Source: Flavobacterium aquidurense (lineage in GTDB: Bacteria > Bacteroidota > Bacteroidia > Flavobacteriales > Flavobacteriaceae). From it: 64,000 nucleotides of DNA. Made by a program: the position numbers and the translations under genes. The notes under the pieces are model-generated. The model was not told where the DNA came from. It did not search any database and saw only the letters and a program-made list of their open reading frames with translations. Where the stretch lies: assembly GCF_001404985.1 (NCBI RefSeq), contig NZ_JRLF01000006.1:186001-250000 (forward strand), in the 5' to 3' direction. Shown one piece after another: positions 17,275 through 27,051 of this stretch. Numbering within the stretch: position 1 is the first letter of the stretch; each line of letters opens with the position of its first letter.

Positions 17275-17841
17275 CTACTCCTTTACACGCTCCATATAAG
17301 AACCTGAAGCTGTATCAATCTTAATTTTATCACCTTCGTTGATGAACAAAGGAACATTTACATTTGCTCCGGTTTCTACCGTAGCAGATTTAGTAGCATT
17401 TGTAGCTGTATTTCCTTTTACTCCCGGCTCAGCATAAGTAACTTCAAGAATTACAGAAGAAGGCATATCTACTGATAAAGGCAAATCAGTCTCTGTATTT
17501 ACCTGAACCATTACACTTGTTCCTTCTTTTAATAATCCCGGAGCATCCAGAATATTTTTATTCAAAGAAATTTGCTCAAAAGATTCAGTGTTCATAAAAT
17601 GAAACTCATCTCCTTCAGCATATAAAAATTGGTAGTTATGCGTTTCTACACGCACATCATCTATTTTATGTCCTGCAGAAAATGTATTGTCTAATACTCT
17701 TCCTGTAGTTAAACTTCTTAATTTTGTTCTTACGAAAGCAGGACCTTTTCCAGGTTTTACGTGAAGAAATTCAACTATTTTATAAATATCGTGATTGAAT
17801 TTAATACACAATCCGTTTCTAATATCTGATGTAGATGCCAT
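17275..17841 (-). CDS. efp: Translation elongation factor P
   Basis: A 188-aa three-domain factor that relieves ribosome stalling at polyproline. The tip of domain I is KPGKGPAF, so the functional residue is Lys32; in other bacteria this Lys is often modified. The C-terminal domain carries the family stretch SVDMPSSVILEVTYAEPGVKG and ends INEGDKIKIDTASGSYMERV. The start is the ATG at 17841 (MASTSDIRNG). It lies inside the lipid A cluster between lpxA and the second LpxD-like gene. Confidence 0.96.
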   Translation of the reverse strand: MASTSDIRNGLCIKFNHDIYKIVEFLHVKPGKGPAFVRTKLRSLTTGRVLDNTFSAGHKIDDVRVETHNYQFLYAEGDEFHFMNTESFEQISLNKNILDAPGLLKEGTSVMVQVNTETDLPLSVDMPSSVILEVTYAEPGVKGNTATNATKSATVETGANVNVPLFINEGDKIKIDTASGSYMERVKE

Positions 17842-17935
17842 TTTGTTCTTGTTTTATTTAATATTTTGTTTAATCGTTAAATCGTTTATCTGTTTTCGAA
17901 GTAACGAATAAACAAATAAACAATTAAACTTTTAT

Positions 17936-18721
17936 TTAATAGTTTCCTGAATAACCTTTCATAATTCCTCTTGATGAATTTCTGATAAAATCTAAAATTT
18001 CATCTCTCTCAGGAGTAGCTTCCATTTCAGCTTCAATAATACTTAAAGCTTGTGTTGTATTGTAATTCTTTTGGTATAAAATTCTGTAAATTTCCTGAAT
18101 TTCTCTAATTTTTTCAGTACTAAATCCTCTTCTTCTTAATCCAACGGAATTGATTCCTACATATGATAGTGGCTCTTTTGCTGCTTTTGTATATGGCGGA
18201 ACATCTTTTCTTACCAAAGATCCACCTGAAATCATAGCATGGTCTCCAATATGAATAAATTGATGAATAGCTGCTAATCCGCCAATAACAGCGTGATTAC
18301 CAACTACTACGTGACCTGCCAAAGCAACACCATTTACAATAATAGCATTATTACCAATCTCGCAATCGTGTGCAATATGAGCATAAGCCATAACTAAACA
18401 GTTATTACCTAAAGTTGTTTGTCCTGAAGCAACTGTACCTCTATTAATAGTTACACATTCTCTTATCGTACAATTATCTCCTATAATAGCTAAAGAATCT
18501 TCGCCACCAAATTTTAAATCCTGTGGTACCGCAGAAATAACTGCCCCAGGAAAAATATTACAATTTTTACCAATTCGGGCACCTTCCATGATGGTTACAT
18601 TTGAACCAATCCAAGTACCATCACCAATAATAACATTATTGTGAATTGTTGTAAAAGGCTCAATTACAACATTTTTAGCGATTTTAGCGCCTGGATGAAC
18701 ATATGCTAATGGTTGATTCAT
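17936..18721 (-). CDS. lpxA: UDP-N-acetylglucosamine O-acyltransferase
   Basis: A 261-aa first enzyme of lipid A synthesis that transfers a 3-hydroxyacyl chain from ACP to UDP-GlcNAc. The protein opens with YVHPGAKIAKNVVIEPFTTI and continues as hexapeptide repeats of the left-handed beta-helix. The catalytic His lies in MAYAHIAHDCEIGNN. The C-terminal helical domain includes GLRRRGFSTEKIREI. A TACGTTTG box at 18773-18766 on the minus strand sits in the 73-bp gap behind lpxC-fabZ, so an internal promoter is possible. Confidence 0.95.
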   Translation of the reverse strand: MNQPLAYVHPGAKIAKNVVIEPFTTIHNNVIIGDGTWIGSNVTIMEGARIGKNCNIFPGAVISAVPQDLKFGGEDSLAIIGDNCTIRECVTINRGTVASGQTTLGNNCLVMAYAHIAHDCEIGNNAIIVNGVALAGHVVVGNHAVIGGLAAIHQFIHIGDHAMISGGSLVRKDVPPYTKAAKEPLSYVGINSVGLRRRGFSTEKIREIQEIYRILYQKNYNTTQALSIIEAEMEATPERDEILDFIRNSSRGIMKGYSGNY

Positions 18722-18794
18722 CTGTGAGTTTTATATTTTATATTAAAATAGTCTAATTTGGGCAACAAACGTAAACAATAAAATTGATTAATTA

Positions 18795-20192
18795 TTATTG
18801 TTTTCTTGCAATTTGAGCCATTAATTCTGCCTCTGTTACCAATTTTCCATTTGCGTATGCATTTGCCTGCATGTGACAGATCCCTCTTCTGATAGGAGAA
18901 ATCAATTCGCATTTAAAAATTAAGGTATCACCAGGCAATACTTTATGCTTGAATTTAACATTATCAATTTTCATGAAATACGTTAAATAATTTTCAGGAT
19001 CCGGAACAGTACTTAGTACCAGGATCCCTCCTGTTTGTGCCATTGCTTCAACAATTAAAACACCTGGCATTACTGGAGCTTCGGGAAAATGCCCTACAAA
19101 GAAATTTTCATTCATCGTTACATTTTTCATACCCACAACATGACTGTCAGACATTTCTATAATTCTGTCGATTAATAAAAATGGAGGTCTGTGTGGCAAA
19201 ACTGCCATAATTTTATGAATATCCATCAATGGCTCCAGATTTAAATCGTAAACCGGAACATGATTTCTTTGTTCAATTTTAATAATTTTTGCTAATTTTT
19301 TGGCAAACTGTGTATTTACATAGTGCCCAGGTTTATTAGCGATAATTTTTCCCTGAATTCTAACACCAATCAAAGATAAATCTCCAACAACATCAAGTAA
19401 TTTGTGTCTTGCAGCTTCGTTTGGATAATGCAATGTCAGGTTATCTAAAACTCCATTTGGCTTAACTGAAATTTTATCTTTACCAAATGCTTTCTTTAAA
19501 TTTTCCATTGTAGATTCAGATATTTCTTTATCTACGTATACAATAGCATTATTTAAATCTCCACCTTTTATAAGTCCGTTTTCTAAAAGAGATTCTAATT
19601 CATGCAAGAAACTAAAAGTTCTAGAATTAGCAATTTCATCTTTAAAATCGGCTATGCTTTTCATGGTTGCATTTTGAGTACCTAAAACTTTAGTACCAAA
19701 ATCTACCATTGCAGTTACCTGATAATCATCGCTTGGCATCACTAAGATCTCGCTTCCGGTAGTTTCATCAGTAAATGAAATAACTTCTTTTACCACATAT
19801 ACATTACGTTTAGCATCTTGTTCTTCGATACCGGCTTTTTCAATCGCTTCAACAAAATATTTTGAAGAACCATCCATAATAGGAAGTTCAGAAGCATTCA
19901 ATTCTATAATAACGTTATCCAAATCGCAACCAACCAATGCCGCTAAAACGTGTTCAGGAGTTTGAATTTTTACACCTAATTTTTCTAAATTAGTACCTCT
20001 TTGCGTATTAACAACATAATTAGCATCTGCTTCGATCACGGGCTGACCTTGCAAATCTACTCTTACAAAAGTGAAACCATTATTAATTGGAGCTGGTTTA
20101 AAAGTCATTGTAACTTCTTTTCCAGTGTGTAATCCAACGCCTGTTAGTGAAATTTCATTTTTGATGGTCTTCTGTTTAACCATTATTTCCAT
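18795..20192 (-). CDS. LpxC-FabZ bifunctional fusion
   Basis: A 465-aa fusion. The N-terminal part (about 1-310) is LpxC, the zinc deacetylase that commits UDP-3-O-acyl-GlcNAc to lipid A. It shows [10 protein letters not shown] at the start, the metal-site segment [20 protein letters not shown] and a later His in [14 protein letters not shown]. The C-terminal part (about 320-465) is FabZ, the 3-hydroxyacyl-ACP dehydratase, with [13 protein letters not shown] and the catalytic [20 protein letters not shown]. This fusion is well known in Bacteroidota and couples the acyl pool to lipid A synthesis. The start at 20192 overlaps lpxD by 17 bp; an in-frame ATG at 20183 is an alternative. Confidence 0.95.
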   Translation of the reverse strand: MEIMVKQKTIKNEISLTGVGLHTGKEVTMTFKPAPINNGFTFVRVDLQGQPVIEADANYVVNTQRGTNLEKLGVKIQTPEHVLAALVGCDLDNVIIELNASELPIMDGSSKYFVEAIEKAGIEEQDAKRNVYVVKEVISFTDETTGSEILVMPSDDYQVTAMVDFGTKVLGTQNATMKSIADFKDEIANSRTFSFLHELESLLENGLIKGGDLNNAIVYVDKEISESTMENLKKAFGKDKISVKPNGVLDNLTLHYPNEAARHKLLDVVGDLSLIGVRIQGKIIANKPGHYVNTQFAKKLAKIIKIEQRNHVPVYDLNLEPLMDIHKIMAVLPHRPPFLLIDRIIEMSDSHVVGMKNVTMNENFFVGHFPEAPVMPGVLIVEAMAQTGGILVLSTVPDPENYLTYFMKIDNVKFKHKVLPGDTLIFKCELISPIRRGICHMQANAYANGKLVTEAELMAQIARKQ

Positions 20193-21219
20193 TTTTTGGG
20201 TTTATTATTTGTTTTTTTAATTCTTCAATTTCGGTTACGATTTTAGGCAAGTTCTTAAAATGAACATACGATTTATTAAAATCAGTATATCCAAGTGACG
20301 GCGTTCCCTGCAAAATCTCACCATCCTTGATGTTTCTTGCAACTCCTGACTGAGCCTGCAATCTTACATTATTACCTATTGTTAAGTGACCTGCGATACC
20401 AACTTGCCCGCCAATCATACAGTTTTCGCCTATCTTAGTAGATCCGGCAACACCAGATTGCGCTGCAATCACAGTATTTCTCCCTATTTCTACATTATGA
20501 GCAATCTGAATCTGATTGTCTAATTTAACTCCTTGTCTAATAATTGTAGAACCCAGAGTTGCTCGATCTATTGTTGTATTTGCACCAATATCTACATTAT
20601 CTTCAATAATAACGTTCCCTATTTGAGGAACCTTACTATAAACACCTTCTTCATCCGGTACAAAGCCAAAACCATCTGCACCAATAATAGTTCCTGAATG
20701 AATCGTACAATTGTTACCAATTATAGTTTCAGAATAAATTTTGGCGCCTGCAAAAATATACACATTATCGCCAATAACAACATTATCACCAATAAAACTG
20801 TTTGGATAAATTTTTACATTATTTCCTAAAACAACATTTTGACCAACATAACTAAAGCTTCCTAAGTATAAATTGTCTCCATATTTAGTTCCTTCAGACA
20901 TAAAAGAATGAGCTTCTATTCCGTTTTTATTCAATTTTACCTGATTGTAAAATTGTAAAAGTTTAGAAAAAGACGCGTAAGCATCTTCTACTTTTATTAA
21001 AGTTGTAGTAATTTCCTGTTCCGGTATAAAGCTGTCATTAACAATAGTTACTGACGCTTTTGTAGTATATATGTAATTGATATATTTGGGATTAGCCAAA
21101 AAAGTAAGCGACCCTTCCTCGCCTTCTTCAATCTTAGATAGCCGAGAAACTTCTGCATTGGGATTCCCAACAACTTCTCCTTCTAAAATTCCTGCTATTT
21201 GTTCTGCTGTAAATTTCAT
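20176..21219 (-). CDS. lpxD: UDP-3-O-acylglucosamine N-acyltransferase
   Basis: A 347-aa third enzyme of lipid A synthesis that adds the N-linked 3-hydroxyacyl chain. The N-terminal domain (about 1-100, [17 protein letters not shown]) precedes hexapeptide repeats. The catalytic His is in [17 protein letters not shown], and the usual [14 protein letters not shown] follows. The end ([16 protein letters not shown]) is a helical tail. Its stop overlaps the lpxC-fabZ start, so translation is coupled. It is the standard LpxD of the cluster, in contrast to the shorter paralogue at 16253-17182. Confidence 0.95.
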   Translation of the reverse strand: MKFTAEQIAGILEGEVVGNPNAEVSRLSKIEEGEEGSLTFLANPKYINYIYTTKASVTIVNDSFIPEQEITTTLIKVEDAYASFSKLLQFYNQVKLNKNGIEAHSFMSEGTKYGDNLYLGSFSYVGQNVVLGNNVKIYPNSFIGDNVVIGDNVYIFAGAKIYSETIIGNNCTIHSGTIIGADGFGFVPDEEGVYSKVPQIGNVIIEDNVDIGANTTIDRATLGSTIIRQGVKLDNQIQIAHNVEIGRNTVIAAQSGVAGSTKIGENCMIGGQVGIAGHLTIGNNVRLQAQSGVARNIKDGEILQGTPSLGYTDFNKSYVHFKNLPKIVTEIEELKKQIINPKNGNNG

Positions 21220-21258
21220 TGCGACAAAAATATAAAAAATAGATTTTAAATGTTAATT

Positions 21259-22488
21259 TTAGATAAGTTGTTTTGGAAAACAGATGTAATATTTTGTCAC
21301 CAATTTAGATAACGATTTCAAATTCAGCTGATCAGAAGCTTCTACAACATCTTCAATTGTTTTATCTTTTTTTAATATTCTTATTGGTTCAGCCTCTTTA
21401 CTATAAGCCTGATTTTTTATTTTTCCCCTAAAAATAAAATAACCAGCCTCTAACTGCGTGATATGATGAGCGTTAGCAAATTGTTCTTTTAATGATTGCG
21501 ATTCTTCTGCCGGAATTTTCTCTGCGCTCAATTTAATTTTCAGTAAATCTCTGTTAATTAACATTTTACTCAAAGTAGAAAGTATAAAATCACTTTGCTT
21601 TTGCCAGGCTTTTAAAGCACTAATAATATCAAAATCATCTAATTGAGAAAATAAATCCAGTTTCTCAGCATCAAAATCTTCTAAAGAGACCTTATTTTGC
21701 ATAAAATACAAAAGTGGTTCACTACAAGGCAAATTAATTCCTTTTAATGTTAATTCTTTCGCTCTTTTTAAAACATTCATCAAAATAAGTTCAGCAACTA
21801 AACTTGTTTTATGCAAATATGCCTGCCAGTACATTAATCTTCTCGAAAGCAAAAATTTCTCAACAGAATAAATTCCTTTTTCCTCAATAACAAGAACACC
21901 ATCAACCACATTCATCATCTGGATCAAACGCTCAGAATTGACATTTCCTTCAGCAACACCAGTGTAAAAACTATCACGTTTTAGATAATCCATTCGATCC
22001 ATATCTAACTGACTTGAAATCAATTGCAACATGAATTTTCGATGATAATCTCCTTTAAAGACTTGAATAGCAAGACTTAGTTTACCGTCAAATTCATCAT
22101 TTAACTGATTCATGAATAATAACGAAATCGCCTCGTGATTCACATCTTCTACAATACTTTTTTCCATTGCGTGCGAAAATGGTCCATGCCCAATATCATG
22201 TAATAAAATAGCAATCAGCAACGCACATTCTTCATCATTAGAAATCGCAACACCCTTAAAACGAAGCGTCTCTATTGCTTTTTGCATTAAATGCATACAA
22301 CCTAATGCGTGGTGAAAACGCGTATGATTAGCACCTGGATAAACCAAATACGATAATCCCATTTGCGAAATACGGCGTAAACGCTGAAAATACGGATGCT
22401 GAATTAGGTCGTAAATAAGTTCGTTCGGAATGGAAATAAACCCGTAGATGGGATCATTGAATATTTTTAACTTATTGATCTGAGTCAC
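21259..22488 (-). CDS. HD-domain phosphohydrolase
   Basis: A 409-aa protein of the dGTPase-like HD superfamily. Metal ligands are visible as His in TRFHHALGCMHLM and the pair in LLHDIGHGPFSHAME, with a later Asp in QLDMDRMDYLKRD. Relatives hydrolyse nucleotides, but the substrate here is not known. The start is a GTG at 22488 (MTQINKLKIFNDPIYGFI); no ATG fits the conserved N-terminus. A TATATTTG box at 22518-22511 on the minus strand lies just upstream, so this is probably the first gene of the leftward lipid A block. Confidence 0.88.
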   Translation of the reverse strand: MTQINKLKIFNDPIYGFISIPNELIYDLIQHPYFQRLRRISQMGLSYLVYPGANHTRFHHALGCMHLMQKAIETLRFKGVAISNDEECALLIAILLHDIGHGPFSHAMEKSIVEDVNHEAISLLFMNQLNDEFDGKLSLAIQVFKGDYHRKFMLQLISSQLDMDRMDYLKRDSFYTGVAEGNVNSERLIQMMNVVDGVLVIEEKGIYSVEKFLLSRRLMYWQAYLHKTSLVAELILMNVLKRAKELTLKGINLPCSEPLLYFMQNKVSLEDFDAEKLDLFSQLDDFDIISALKAWQKQSDFILSTLSKMLINRDLLKIKLSAEKIPAEESQSLKEQFANAHHITQLEAGYFIFRGKIKNQAYSKEAEPIRILKKDKTIEDVVEASDQLNLKSLSKLVTKYYICFPKQLI

Positions 22489-22710
22489 TATTTGATTCTT
22501 TTTAGGTCAACAAATATAAGTAAATAAGTATAAACCACTTTGTGTTTTTCATTTAAAAAACAACATTAAATTGTCGTGATTTTCAACCTCATGTCTAATT
22601 AAAAAATAGATTTTAGAAAAAAAACGCTTTTTATAATTCTGAAATTTATACTATTTTTAATACTTTTTAAGTTCTATACTTCTAAATTGCATTAAAAATT
22701 AAATACGTTT

Positions 22711-24264
22711 ATGGATAAGATAAAAATACTTTGGGTCGATGATGAGATTGACCTTTTAAAACCACATATATTATTTCTGGAGAAAAAAAACTATGCTGTA
22801 ACAACCTGTAATAACGGTTTGGATGCTATTGCATTGTTTGACGAAGATAATTTTGATATTGTTTTTTTAGATGAAAATATGCCTGGAATGAGCGGTTTGG
22901 AAACACTTTCAGAAATGAAAGAAAAAAAATCTGCTATCCCGATGATCATGATTACAAAAAGCGAAGAAGAATATATAATGGAAGAAGCCATTGGTTCTAA
23001 AATCGCTGACTATTTAATAAAACCGGTAAATCCGAATCAAATCTTATTGAGTTTAAAGAAAAATCTGGATCATTCCAGACTGATTTCAGAAAAAACGACT
23101 TTAGATTATCAAAAAGAATTCAGAAAAATCTCTATGGAAATGGCGATGGTCAATTCTTATGAAGATTGGGTAGAATTATATAAAAAATTAATTTTCTGGG
23201 AACTAGAATTAGAAAATATCAACGATCAGGGAATGATTGAAATTCTTGAATCTCAGAAAGTTGAAGCTAATTCGCAATTTGGAAAATATATTGAAAGAAA
23301 TTACGAAGACTGGTTTGCTCCAAAAGCAGATAAACCAATTCAGTCACATAATTTATTTAAGGAATTAGTAGTTCCGGAAATCAAAAAGAAAGATAAACCA
23401 ATTTTATTTGTCGTTATTGATAATTTGCGTTACGACCAATGGAAATCTTTTGAAACTGTAGTTGCTAATTACTATAAATTAGAAAAAGAAGTTCCGTATT
23501 TCTCTATACTTCCTACTGCAACACAATACGCCAGAAATGCTATTTTCTCTGGTTTACTGCCAACAGAAATGGAAAAACAATTTCCGCAATATTGGAAAAA
23601 TGATGTAGAAGACGGCGGAAAAAATCTTTATGAAGCTGAATTTTTAAGCGCACAATTAAAGCGATTAGGCTTAAATATTAAAGAAGATTATTTTAAAATC
23701 ACCAATTATGCCGGAGGAAAAAAACTGGCAGAAAATTTCAAAGCTTTAAAAGGCAATGATTTAGTCACAGTTGTATACAATTTCGTTGATATGTTGTCGC
23801 ATGCAAAAACCGAAATGGATGTTGTAAAAGAACTTGCCTCTGATGATAAGGCATATCGTTCCCTTACATTAAGCTGGTTTAAAAATTCTCCGCTTTTAGA
23901 AATTATTCAACAGGCACAACTTTTAGGTTTCAAATTAATCCTGACAACAGATCATGGAACAATTAATGTAAAAAACCCATCAAAAGTGGTTGGAGATAAA
24001 AATACAAGTTTAAATTTGCGTTACAAAACCGGTCGTAGTTTAACATACGAGCAAAAAGACGTGTATGTTATAAAAGAACCTAAAACAATTGGTTTACCGG
24101 CAATAAACATGAGCAGTTCTTTTATTTTTGCTAAAAATGATTTCTTTTTAGCCTATGTAAACAACTACAATCATTATGTGAGTTATTACAAAAACACCTA
24201 TCAGCACGGAGGAATTTCATTAGAAGAAATGATTATTCCGTTTTTGGTATTTAACCCGAAATAA
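22711..24264 (+). CDS. porX: PorX-type response regulator with PglZ domain
   Basis: A 517-aa protein. A CheY-like receiver domain (about 1-120) has acidic residues D10/D11, phospho-acceptor Asp54 (FLDENMPG) and Lys in IKPVNP. It is joined by a helical linker to an alkaline-phosphatase-superfamily PglZ domain (about 200-517) with metal-site motifs FVVIDNLRYDQW and LTTDHGTINVK. This is the architecture of PorX, which with PorY controls type IX secretion genes in Bacteroidota and has been reported to act on oligonucleotides. No porY is in the window. The gene leads a rightward group with tsaE, an acetyltransferase and ald. Confidence 0.92.
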   Translation: MDKIKILWVDDEIDLLKPHILFLEKKNYAVTTCNNGLDAIALFDEDNFDIVFLDENMPGMSGLETLSEMKEKKSAIPMIMITKSEEEYIMEEAIGSKIADYLIKPVNPNQILLSLKKNLDHSRLISEKTTLDYQKEFRKISMEMAMVNSYEDWVELYKKLIFWELELENINDQGMIEILESQKVEANSQFGKYIERNYEDWFAPKADKPIQSHNLFKELVVPEIKKKDKPILFVVIDNLRYDQWKSFETVVANYYKLEKEVPYFSILPTATQYARNAIFSGLLPTEMEKQFPQYWKNDVEDGGKNLYEAEFLSAQLKRLGLNIKEDYFKITNYAGGKKLAENFKALKGNDLVTVVYNFVDMLSHAKTEMDVVKELASDDKAYRSLTLSWFKNSPLLEIIQQAQLLGFKLILTTDHGTINVKNPSKVVGDKNTSLNLRYKTGRSLTYEQKDVYVIKEPKTIGLPAINMSSSFIFAKNDFFLAYVNNYNHYVSYYKNTYQHGGISLEEMIIPFLVFNPK

Positions 24265-24270
24265 AAAAGA

Positions 24271-24318
24271 GTTTTCAGTCGCAGTTTTCAGTTTCCCACT
24301 GAGACTTAAAACTGCGAC
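24271..24318. repeat. CAGTTTTCAGT-type repeat with hairpin
   Basis: GTCGCAGTTTT (24278-24288) and AAAACTGCGAC (24308-24318) form a perfect 11-bp stem between porX and tsaE. The copy has the same CAGTTTTCAGTCGCAGT wording as the one at 30019. Confidence 0.55.
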
Positions 24319-24348
24319 CGAGACCAATATAATAAGTAAATTTTAACA

Positions 24349-24756
24349 ATGGATATCGTTTTTTCATTAGATCAAATTAAAGAAGTAGCAGGGAAAATCT
24401 TAGCTCAAAATCCAAAGAAAATTATTCTTTTCAATGGAGAAATGGGTGTTGGTAAAACTACTTTAATCAAACAACTTTGTAAAAGTTTAGGAGTTGAAGA
24501 AGCCACAAGCAGTCCAACCTTTTCTTTAGTTAATGAATACTATACTTCTAACAATCAAATCATTTACCATTTTGATTTTTATAGATTAAATAAAGAAACT
24601 GAAGCTCTTGACATGGGAGTAGATGATTATTTATATTCGGGAAATTGGTGTTTTATCGAATGGTCTGAAAAAATTGCGAGCTTAATTCCTGAAGAACATT
24701 CTACAATTACAATTGAGTTATTGGCTGATGGAAACAGAGAATTAAAATTAGTTTAG
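24349..24756 (+). CDS. tsaE: tRNA threonylcarbamoyladenosine ATPase TsaE
   Basis: A 135-aa P-loop ATPase needed for t6A modification of tRNAs that read ANN codons. The Walker A motif is GEMGVGKTTLIKQL (near residue 30), followed by the family's SPTFSLVNEY and the Walker B-like FYRLN region, then CFIEWSEKIASLIP. Length is typical. It follows porX after an 84-bp gap holding a repeat hairpin. The partner TsaC/Sua5-type gene at 37838-38458 is elsewhere in the window. Confidence 0.94.
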   Translation: MDIVFSLDQIKEVAGKILAQNPKKIILFNGEMGVGKTTLIKQLCKSLGVEEATSSPTFSLVNEYYTSNNQIIYHFDFYRLNKETEALDMGVDDYLYSGNWCFIEWSEKIASLIPEEHSTITIELLADGNRELKLV

Positions 24757-24830
24757 TTAGTTATGACAAATCTGAAATTAAAATATAAAATTTGACTCAA
24801 CTTTAATTGAAAATCAAGAATATTGTCAAA

Positions 24831-25298
24831 ATGCAAAATACCATAGAAATAATTCCCTTTTCACCCGATTTAAAAGAACACATCAAAACCTTAAATATAG
24901 AATGGCTTGAAAAATATTTTAGAGTTGAGGAAAAAGATGAAATCGTACTTTCAAATCCACAAGAGAAAATTATTGATAAAGGAGGATTAATTTTCTATGC
25001 TAAATATAAAGATGAAATTATTGGTACTGCCTCTTTAATGAAAGTCGATCACAATATTTTTGAACTCAGTAAAATGGCCGTTTCAGATAAAGCACAAGGC
25101 TTAGGAATTGGAAATCGATTATTAATTCATTGTTTGGCTGTAGCCGAAGAAAATAACATTCAGAAGCTCATTTTATATTCAAACCGAAAATTACTTCCCG
25201 CAATTCATTTGTATGAAAAATTTGGTTTTGTTGAAGTTCCTTTAGGGAATGTAAGTTATGAAAGAGCCGACATTAAAATGGAAAAAATTATGCCGTAA
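24831..25298 (+). CDS. GNAT-family N-acetyltransferase
   Basis: A 155-aa acetyltransferase. The acetyl-CoA loop is visible as VSDKAQGLGIGNRLLIHCL, with the downstream LILYSNRKLLPAIHLYEKFGF typical of the fold. I start it at the ATG at 24831 (MQNTIEIIPF). The frame is open further upstream but only to a TTG. The substrate is unknown. It lies between tsaE and ald on the same strand, which is a genomic neighbour relation and not a functional clue. Confidence 0.85.
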   Translation: MQNTIEIIPFSPDLKEHIKTLNIEWLEKYFRVEEKDEIVLSNPQEKIIDKGGLIFYAKYKDEIIGTASLMKVDHNIFELSKMAVSDKAQGLGIGNRLLIHCLAVAEENNIQKLILYSNRKLLPAIHLYEKFGFVEVPLGNVSYERADIKMEKIMP

Positions 25299-25382
25299 TT
25301 TCATCACATAGTATTAGCAGAATTTTTACATTGATTTTAAAACTTTTTACGTAATTTGTACTCTTAATTTTTCGAACAACAC

Positions 25383-26582
25383 ATGTCAATCACATTAACT
25401 CCGTTTACGAAACAACAATTGTTGCCACAAGAAGAAAAACTTGAAATTGGCCGATTCAAAAGTGAACTTTTTATAGGAATTCCTAAAGAAACAAGTTACC
25501 AGGAGCGTCGTATTTGCTTAACCCCGGATGCGGTAAATTCGCTGACTTATGAAGGTCACCGTGTTATGATTGAGTCCGGAGCAGGAGAAAGTTCGAGTTA
25601 TTCTGACAAAGAGTACTCAGATGCCGGCGCAGAAGTAACAAAAGACACTAAAAAAGTTTTTGGCTGTCCAATGCTGTTAAAGGTCGAGCCACCTACATTA
25701 GCAGAAATTGAAATGATTAATCCTGAAACTATTATTATTTCTGCCATTCAGCTCAAAACGAAAAAGAAAACTTATTTCGAAGCTTTAGCTCAAAAAAAGA
25801 TAACAGCATTAGCTTTTGAATATATTAAAGATGAAGACGGATCATATCCTGCTGTAAAATCATTAAGCGAAATTGCCGGAACTGCCTCTATACTTATTGC
25901 TGCCGAATTAATGATTACTGATGAATTTGGAAAAGGGCTTTTATTTGGAAATATAACCGGCGTCCCTCCTACTGAAGTTGTTATTTTAGGCGCAGGTACC
26001 GTTGGTGAATTTGCAGCAAAAACTGCAATTGGCTTAGGTGCAAACGTAAAAGTTTTTGATAATTCGATTACAAAATTACGACGTTTACAGAATAATTTAA
26101 ACCAGAGAATCTTTACTTCAACTGTGCAGCAAAAAGCATTATTAAAAGCGTTAAGACGTTGCGATGTTGCTATTGGCGCGATGCGAGGGAAAGAACGCTG
26201 TCCTATTATAGTGACAGAAACCATGGTTGAGCACATGAAAAAAGGCGCTGTAATTGTCGATGTAAGCATTGATACCGGAGGTTGCTTTGAAACCTCTGAA
26301 GTAACAACTCACGAAAAACCAACTTTTATCAAAAGTAATGTTTTGCATTATTGCGTACCTAATATACCTTCAAGATATTCTAAAACCGCCTCATTATCAA
26401 TAAGTAATATCCTAACTCCCTACCTGCTTCAAATAGCTGAAGATGGTGGTTTAGAAAGTGCTATACGATGTAATAAAGGATTAAAAAACGGAATTTATTT
26501 GTATCACGGAATCCTAACCAATAAAGCAATTGGCGAATGGTTTGATTTACCAGATAACGATATCAATTTACTTGTATTTTAA
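25383..26582 (+). CDS. ald: Alanine dehydrogenase
   Basis: A 399-aa NAD-dependent enzyme that interconverts alanine and pyruvate plus ammonia. The N-terminal AlaDh/PNT domain has IGIPKETSYQERRICLTPDA, and the NAD-binding domain has VVILGAGTVGEFAAKTAIGLG near residue 200. Other family segments are VDVSIDTGGCFETSE and HYCVPNIPSRYSKTAS. The protein carries an N-terminal extension of about 25 residues compared with short Ald forms, as in other Bacteroidota. A promoter for the following gene overlaps its last codons. Confidence 0.9.
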   Translation: MSITLTPFTKQQLLPQEEKLEIGRFKSELFIGIPKETSYQERRICLTPDAVNSLTYEGHRVMIESGAGESSSYSDKEYSDAGAEVTKDTKKVFGCPMLLKVEPPTLAEIEMINPETIIISAIQLKTKKKTYFEALAQKKITALAFEYIKDEDGSYPAVKSLSEIAGTASILIAAELMITDEFGKGLLFGNITGVPPTEVVILGAGTVGEFAAKTAIGLGANVKVFDNSITKLRRLQNNLNQRIFTSTVQQKALLKALRRCDVAIGAMRGKERCPIIVTETMVEHMKKGAVIVDVSIDTGGCFETSEVTTHEKPTFIKSNVLHYCVPNIPSRYSKTASLSISNILTPYLLQIAEDGGLESAIRCNKGLKNGIYLYHGILTNKAIGEWFDLPDNDINLLVF

Positions 26583-26603
26583 GGGAACTTTAATGTACCT
26601 TTG
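26572..26603 (+). promoter_or_regulatory. Probable promoter of the DUF4258-like gene
   Basis: TTG (26572-26574), a 21-nt gap and TACCTTTG (26596-26603) match the Bacteroidota consensus. They overlap the end of ald and lie 15 nt before the ATG at 26619. Confidence 0.6.
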
Positions 26604-26618
26604 CAAAAATTTTATTTC

Positions 26619-26993
26619 ATGAAGTTCGCACATCGTTTTGCTTATTATTTAATTGGTTTAGTTATGGGATGCTTTTTTGTAGCCCTTGTTTTCAGTGGAA
26701 AAGATACTCGCTGCAACTATTTTCCAAATGCCCGAGTTTTAAATAACCTACGTACAAAACCTTTTCAATATTCTGAAAAAGCAATTCAGACTTTAAATGA
26801 AAAATGGATTGACACAGCTGACATAAAAAACACTCTGAAATTTGGAGATGTTGATTTTGACCAAAGTAATGTCTCTTTCAAAAAAGGAAAACTTTATATC
26901 ATCGAAGGAAAAACAGTTAAAAACCAAGAGGTAATCTTAAAAGTTATTAACTACGAAAATAAAGCAGTCTTAGACGAGATCATAAAAAAATAA
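26619..26993 (+). CDS. DUF4258-like small membrane-anchored protein
   Basis: A 124-aa protein with one N-terminal hydrophobic helix (YYLIGLVMGCFFVALVF) and a soluble C-terminal part resembling DUF4258 (KNTLKFGDVDFDQSNV, then YIIEGKTVKNQEVILKVINYENKAVLDEI). DUF4258 relatives include putative toxin nucleases, but no catalytic residues can be assigned here. I chose the ATG at 26619 over an upstream TTG because it lies 15 nt from a good promoter and begins the membrane segment cleanly. Confidence 0.7.
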   Translation: MKFAHRFAYYLIGLVMGCFFVALVFSGKDTRCNYFPNARVLNNLRTKPFQYSEKAIQTLNEKWIDTADIKNTLKFGDVDFDQSNVSFKKGKLYIIEGKTVKNQEVILKVINYENKAVLDEIIKK

Positions 26994-27025
26994 AAAAAAG
27001 CCAGTTAATTAACTGGCTTTTTTTT
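26992..27025. terminator. Bidirectional terminator
   Basis: The perfect palindrome GCCAGTTAATTAACTGGC (27000-27017) is flanked by an A-run on the left and a T-run on the right. It lies between the convergent DUF4258-like gene and ung. Confidence 0.88.
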
Positions 27026-27051
27026 ATAACAACATTATATTTAGTCTGTGA

